From assembly GCF_002051585.1 (NCBI RefSeq), contig NZ_MZGX01000035.1:1-37010 (forward strand): a stretch of DNA of 37,010 bases. Direction: 5' to 3'. Positions 33,258 through 37,010 of the stretch are shown here, in pieces. The DNA comes from Ruminiclostridium hungatei (GTDB lineage: Bacteria > Bacillota > Clostridia > Acetivibrionales > DSM-1351). The position numbers were made by a program, and so were the translations under genes. The notes below the pieces were generated by a model that was given only the letters and a program-made list of their open reading frames with translations, was not told the DNA's origin and searched no databases. Positions within the stretch are counted from its first letter, which is position 1, and every line of letters begins with the position of its first letter.

Positions 33258-34649
33258 ATGGAAATTATATTACCTTTACAGGTTTTAGATGTTGATGTGG
33301 AAAGCGTGGATTATCGCCTTATAGGTACTGAGGAAAAGCAATTTGTCTTGTGGGTCAAAACAGACGAAGAACCTACGGGTGAAGATTACAAATTAGAAAT
33401 CGAAACCGATAGTGATATGAAAAATATAATAAATATTATTATTGGTTCAAAAATAGAAACACCCGAGCAAGACATTAAAGATGTCTTTTTAGCATTGCTT
33501 TTAGAAGCAGAATTTGATAAACAAACAGATGAAGCTGATGGTTTCGAGCACACTCACGACAAAAAAACTAACGTATCATTAAAAGAATACAATCCATACG
33601 ACCCTAAGTTGATCCGTGTGGACACGAAACCATTTTCAGTAGAGCATGTTTGTAAGTTAATTACCGCAAAGAAACTGGATATTTCACCAGATTTTCAAAG
33701 GGAGTTTGTTTGGACGGAAATAACAAGAAAATCTAGACTTATTGAGTCTATTATGCTAAGAATACCTATTCCGGTATTTTATTTGTCGCAAGACGAAGAT
33801 GGCAATTATCAAGTAGTTGATGGAATACAACGCTTAACTGTTATCAACGACTTTGTAAACAATAAGTTCAGGTTAAAAAATCTGGAATACTTAACTACAT
33901 TAGAAGGAAAATGGTTTCGTAATCCGAGTAAACCCACTGACCACAGCATCTCTCAGATGTATTCAGGCAGAATAGAAGAAACCCAATTGTTCTTCAATAT
34001 TATCGACCCCTCAACCCCTGAACAAGTAAAATATGATATTTTCCGAAGAATTAATACCGGCGGAAAAACACTAAATGCCCAAGAGATTCGCAATTGTCTT
34101 TCAAATGTAAAAACTCGACAATTATTAAAAGACATGGTTGAATTAAATTCTTTTCTGCAAGCCACGAGGGGTAGTGTCAGTCGAACTCGTATGGCTGATA
34201 AAGAAATGGCTTTAAGATTTGCTGCTTTTTACTTGCTTGATAAAGGAAGGTTAAACGAAGTTGAGTACAAAGGCAGCATGGATGATTTCCTTGATCTGGT
34301 TAACGAAGTTATTAATAAGCTTAACGATAAAATTCGTAATGAAATCCTATGTGCGTTCGATGTTGCAATGAAAAATGCTTTTATCTTGTTTGGCGATAGT
34401 GCGTTCAGGAAAGTTTCTTTTATTAATAAAGCGTTATTCCTATCTTGGTCTCGTCAGTTGCATAAGGTGAACAGCGAATTATTGGAAAACTCTCCGCTTG
34501 TTTGCAATGCTAAAGCTATGTTGAATGATAGGATTAACTCTGATGCACTCTATAATCGGTCAATTTCAACAGGAACAAATGACATTTGGAGTATTGATAA
34601 AGCATATGAAATTGCCAGGTTAGTATTGGAGGAGATAATAAATGTTTAA
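33258..34649 (+). CDS. DUF262 (GmrS/ParB-like) protein with N-terminal extension
   Basis: 463 residues. From about residue 115 a DUF262 domain is present: FSVEHVCKLITAKKLDISPDFQREFVW, IESIMLRIPIPVFYLSQDEDG, the NTPase/ParB-like motif VVDGIQRL with D188-G-I-Q-R192, and FRRINTGGKTLNAQEIRNC. DUF262 is the nucleotide-using half of GmrSD-type restriction and occurs in several defence systems. No DUF1524/HNH partner domain is fused or encoded next to it. Residues 1-110 are an acidic beta-rich extension I do not recognise. The stop overlaps the ATPase gene by 8 bases. Confidence 0.88.
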   Translation: MEIILPLQVLDVDVESVDYRLIGTEEKQFVLWVKTDEEPTGEDYKLEIETDSDMKNIINIIIGSKIETPEQDIKDVFLALLLEAEFDKQTDEADGFEHTHDKKTNVSLKEYNPYDPKLIRVDTKPFSVEHVCKLITAKKLDISPDFQREFVWTEITRKSRLIESIMLRIPIPVFYLSQDEDGNYQVVDGIQRLTVINDFVNNKFRLKNLEYLTTLEGKWFRNPSKPTDHSISQMYSGRIEETQLFFNIIDPSTPEQVKYDIFRRINTGGKTLNAQEIRNCLSNVKTRQLLKDMVELNSFLQATRGSVSRTRMADKEMALRFAAFYLLDKGRLNEVEYKGSMDDFLDLVNEVINKLNDKIRNEILCAFDVAMKNAFILFGDSAFRKVSFINKALFLSWSRQLHKVNSELLENSPLVCNAKAMLNDRINSDALYNRSISTGTNDIWSIDKAYEIARLVLEEIINV

Positions 34650-35769
34650 ACTATTAGAAATAGAAAATTTCAAATGCTTTTCAGGTAGGACGCCTATCTC
34701 CCTTTCGCAGCTCACAGTATGTACAGGTATGAATTCTGTTGGTAAATCAACACTGATTCAAGCACTGTTATTGATTAAGCAAAGTCATGAAAGTTTAGGA
34801 GAATTTAAAGATAGAAATGTTTTGTTGAACACAGAGGCTTTAAGATTAGGCAGTACCAATCAAATTATGTTAACAGATAAAATGATTTTATCTGTTGATG
34901 GGGACTTTATTGAATACTCTGCAGGAGAGGATAAGCTGTCCTTAATCATTGATAAAATATCATCTTCAGGCGATTTGTTTGATATGTTAGATGAAGATAT
35001 TGATACTGATATAGAGTTGGATACTATGCAAGACATTGCTCTATATTATTTGAATGCCGAAAGATTAGGCCCGAGAAATTACCAAGAGATGAAGAGCCAT
35101 AACTTCTTGCATTGCGGCTATCATGGCGAGTATACTTTTGATGTTGTAGAAAAAAACCCGGACACAGAGGTGCCAAAAAAAAGAAGATACAACCTTGATT
35201 CAAACCAAAAAGTTCCGCATCTTATTAAACAGATTGACTATTGGATGAGCTATATTGTAAACGGTGTAGAAGTAAATTTTTCTTCTGATGTGACTAGTCA
35301 ATTATCACAAATGAAGGTGCGGCAAGCTGCTTTAGATACACCTTTTAATTCGCCTTACAATTTTGGATTTGGAATATCTTATGTTTTACCAATTATTGTG
35401 ACCGGTTTAATGGCAAATGCAAACTCCGTGATTATCGTTGAAAATCCTGAAGCCCATCTACACCCAGCCGGGCAATCAAGAATAGGTGAATTCTTAGCAC
35501 AGATCAGCTGTGATGATGTTCAAGTTGTTATTGAAACGCATAGTGAACACGTAATAAATGGAATTAGACGGTATGCTTTAAAGAACAATCTACTTCCAGA
35601 CGATATTTGCATAAATTACTTTTCCATAAATAAAGAAACCCATAAACACGAGGTGAGCAGATTACTGCTCAATGATAGAATGGACATATTGAAATGGCCG
35701 GATGGGTTTTTTGACCAAGAAGCCAAGGACTTAAAAGAACTCAGAGAGTTAAGGGGCGGCAAAAAATGA
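34642..35769 (+). CDS. AAA/ABC-type ATPase, DUF3696-like
   Basis: 375 residues. The N-terminus FKLLEIENFKCFSGRTPISLSQLTVCTGMNSVGKST holds the Walker A at residues 29-37. Walker B is VIIVENPEAHLHPAGQSRIGEFL (about 264-285) and the H-loop IETHSEHVINGIR (about 297-309). The C-terminal KWPDGFFDQEAKDLKEL resembles the DUF3696 tail. Proteins like this are the SMC/OLD-like ATPase parts of many anti-phage systems. No Toprim domain is present, so it differs from Gabija or OLD nucleases. It overlaps the gene before by 8 bases and the gene after by 4. Confidence 0.9.
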   Translation: MFKLLEIENFKCFSGRTPISLSQLTVCTGMNSVGKSTLIQALLLIKQSHESLGEFKDRNVLLNTEALRLGSTNQIMLTDKMILSVDGDFIEYSAGEDKLSLIIDKISSSGDLFDMLDEDIDTDIELDTMQDIALYYLNAERLGPRNYQEMKSHNFLHCGYHGEYTFDVVEKNPDTEVPKKRRYNLDSNQKVPHLIKQIDYWMSYIVNGVEVNFSSDVTSQLSQMKVRQAALDTPFNSPYNFGFGISYVLPIIVTGLMANANSVIIVENPEAHLHPAGQSRIGEFLAQISCDDVQVVIETHSEHVINGIRRYALKNNLLPDDICINYFSINKETHKHEVSRLLLNDRMDILKWPDGFFDQEAKDLKELRELRGGKK

Positions 35770-36614
35770 TTTCAAAAGGATTGTTTACAAACAACCTACC
35801 AATATCTATTGACAGTGATCATGAGGATGAAGAAACAATTTCTCAACTTTTAAATATGATTGATTATTCAAAGAACTTTGAAACCATATATTTGATTCAT
35901 GAATCTTCTTTATATAGTAAATCTATATCTGGTATGGATTTTTCAACGTGGATATTTGATTATACTAATCCGGAGCTACGAGATGTTAAGAGGGAACTGT
36001 CTATTCACATCAACAAATCAGAAACACTTGACTGCGGCACAGATTTGAATAGTTATTTGGGAGACGAAACGGCTTTTATTGTTGGAAAGAATGAAAATTC
36101 GTATGTGTGGGACGTTTTTGACTACCTTTTGTTTAAGCAAAACCGTCTAAAAAATATATCAAATAGATCAACGTTTGTAGCAGAAGCAAAAGAATGCTTT
36201 ATGAATATCTTTTTTGATGAAACAGTTTCATCTTCCTTAAGGACATTAGGCAAGAGTTTTGACCAAATTGTAGACGAAATAATTTATCACTTGCGAAAAC
36301 TTGACGAGTATTATAACAAATTCCAAGAATATTTAACTATTGGATGTAGTTTCCAATCTCTTGCAGATACTTTTACAGAATTCTCAGGTATTCAATGTTC
36401 TCCTCAAGCTGGTAGAGATGGGGTAATTAAATTGACAAGGTCGTTCATCAATACGGACACAGGAAACAAAGAAAGCGTTGTGTGTGAGCTGCACACAAAG
36501 TTTAGCCAACATAACAGAGGGAGGCAAAAACCCGACAGGGTATACTTTCACCCTGGTAAGAAGGGTATATGTGAGGCTAAAATCATTGTTATACATATTG
36601 GAGAGCATTTGTGA
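35766..36614 (+). CDS. Protein of unknown family, third gene of the DUF262/ATPase cassette
   Basis: 282 residues, no family recognised. The N-terminal ~110 residues contain alternating strands and helices (FETIYLIHESSLYSKS, ETAFIVGKNENSYVWDVFDYLLF), the middle is helical, and the last 50 look like a compact conserved module: SVVCELHTKF, then a basic loop, PDRVYFHPG, and KIIVIHIGEHL. The acidic-strand plus basic-loop layout could be a nuclease or a nucleic-acid binding end, but no catalytic set is clear. The 4-base overlap with the ATPase gene shows it is translated in step with it. It is the candidate effector of the cassette by elimination only. Confidence 0.8.
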   Translation: MISKGLFTNNLPISIDSDHEDEETISQLLNMIDYSKNFETIYLIHESSLYSKSISGMDFSTWIFDYTNPELRDVKRELSIHINKSETLDCGTDLNSYLGDETAFIVGKNENSYVWDVFDYLLFKQNRLKNISNRSTFVAEAKECFMNIFFDETVSSSLRTLGKSFDQIVDEIIYHLRKLDEYYNKFQEYLTIGCSFQSLADTFTEFSGIQCSPQAGRDGVIKLTRSFINTDTGNKESVVCELHTKFSQHNRGRQKPDRVYFHPGKKGICEAKIIVIHIGEHL

Positions 36615-36670
36615 CATTCATGCAACAAGTGTACTCGCATAGAAAATCAGGTATTCAGGTGTAAAAATTA

Positions 36671-36793
36671 CTGGCAACAATATGGCAACAAAAATTCAGA
36701 TAGCCTAAAATGTATGGATAACTGATATAATAGAAATACCATGAGCTAAATAATCTATACAAAATTGTTTAAGTTATAGATTTTGGGATCGAG
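36671..36793 (+). repeat. Island end repeat, right copy
   Basis: Second copy of the 123-bp end repeat, joined to an intact attachment core. It carries the TGGCAAC doublet at 36672-36690 and ends in ATAGATTTTGGGATCGAG. Confidence 0.88.
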
Positions 36794-36802
36794 TGGGAAT
36801 AA
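36788..36802 (+). other. attR: right attachment core
   Basis: ATCGAGTGGGAATAA would encode I-E-W-E-stop, the same last codons as guaA. This marks the point where the original 3' end of guaA and its flank were displaced. The TAA here against TGA at attL suggests that the two ends come from slightly different guaA alleles. Confidence 0.8.
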
Positions 36803-36806
36803 ACGC

Positions 36807-37010
36807 CGAGCGCTGCCATAGGGCAGAAGAAGCGAAGGCGTTTATTGCGCAGCGCAAGGAGCAATGGGACCGGAGGGAGCAGAGCGACTATGCGGCAAGC
36901 CGGGTACAATAGAAGAGGCGAGCGCTGCCATAGGGCAGAAGAAGCGAAGGCGTTTATTGCGCAGCGCAAGGAGCAATGGGACCGGAGGGAGCAGGGCGAC
37001 TATGCGGCAA
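36807..37010 (+). repeat. GC-rich 112-bp tandem repeat (second copy truncated by window end)
   Basis: 36807-36898 and 36919-37010 are identical at 91 of 92 positions (one A/G change), giving a period of 112 bp, with the last copy cut by the window edge. Each unit contains the small hairpin CTGCC-ATAG-GGCAG. In one + frame the first unit is open for 34 codons (ERCHRAEEAKAFIAQRKEQW-like) and then stops; since 112 is not a multiple of 3 the frame is not kept between copies. The base composition differs sharply from the AT-rich island beside it. With the end repeat and attR this accounts for the gap after 36614. Confidence 0.85.

Larger units (their letters stand above)
16658..36802. mobile_element. 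Composite genomic island in guaA (mobilizable element plus remnant of a second)
   Basis: The island is bounded by the attL and attR cores. It carries an integrase, Xis-like protein, MobC-like protein, RepA-like helicase, oriT and MobV relaxase, but no conjugative type IV secretion genes, so it should be mobilizable rather than self-transmissible. A second copy of the right-end sequence lies inside at 32401-32523. I read 16658-32523 as one element and 32524-36802 as the remnant of a second one. Cargo is defence-like in both parts: a type I restriction-modification operon and a DUF262/ATPase cassette. Confidence 0.8.

Noticed and set aside
33258-34649. Complete GmrSD type IV restriction enzyme
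   Set aside because: Only the DUF262 part is seen; neither a DUF1524/HNH domain in this protein nor a neighbouring gene with one exists.
34642-35769. Gabija GajA/OLD-type nuclease
   Set aside because: The ATPase has no Toprim domain after the ATPase core and no UvrD-like partner gene is present.

Overview
The window looks like chromosome from a low-to-mid GC Bacillota, class Clostridia. The signs are strong AGGAGG ribosome sites, SigA-type promoters, a T-box leader, a prfB frameshift site, TTG starts and an NTPase-rich island behind guaA. Gene content resembles anaerobic cellulolytic clostridia such as Ruminiclostridium, but no species call is made.

Backbone, 1-16672. A partial unknown gene and a bidirectional terminator come first. 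Then follow a leftward alpha-glucan phosphorylase (glgP) and rightward genes for a small membrane protein, a phosphodiester glycosidase-family surface protein, a membrane-anchored unknown protein, thioredoxin (trxA) and a DivIVA-like coiled-coil protein. A T-box leader precedes an Lrp-type regulator overlapping a class I aminotransferase. Next are a Cof-type HAD phosphatase, release factor 2 (prfB, with its programmed +1 frameshift), the nickel-pincer cofactor genes larB and larC, a radical SAM protein of the YhcC/TIGR01212 type, and guaA with a structured leader.

Island, 16658-36802. The last codons of guaA (ATAGAGTGGGAATGA) recur at 36788 as ATCGAGTGGGAATAA, so an island sits in the 3' end of guaA. 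Its left part is a mobilizable element: a leftward XRE regulator and a small partner, an operator/promoter region with three 15-bp operators, an Xis-like protein, a tyrosine integrase, a MobC-like protein, a RepA-like helicase, an oriT, a MobV relaxase and a DUF6061-like protein. A highly structured segment and an IS30-family insertion follow. The cargo is a type I restriction-modification operon in the order hsdR-hsdS-X-hsdM, whose genes all overlap. X is an ABC/AAA_13-type NTPase with an R-x3-E...H pattern like PrrC/RloC anticodon nucleases. A 123-bp end repeat follows at 32401-32523.

The last part, 32524-36614, begins with an IS200/IS605 tnpA fragment cut at that repeat. It then carries a winged-helix regulator behind a perfect 19-bp palindrome and a coupled three-gene cassette: DUF262 protein, DUF3696-like ATPase, and a protein of unknown family. 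The same end repeat recurs at 36671-36793 beside attR. The simplest reading is two related elements stacked in guaA, the second having lost its left end and integrase but kept its probable defence cargo. Beyond attR is a GC-rich 112-bp tandem repeat that runs off the window.
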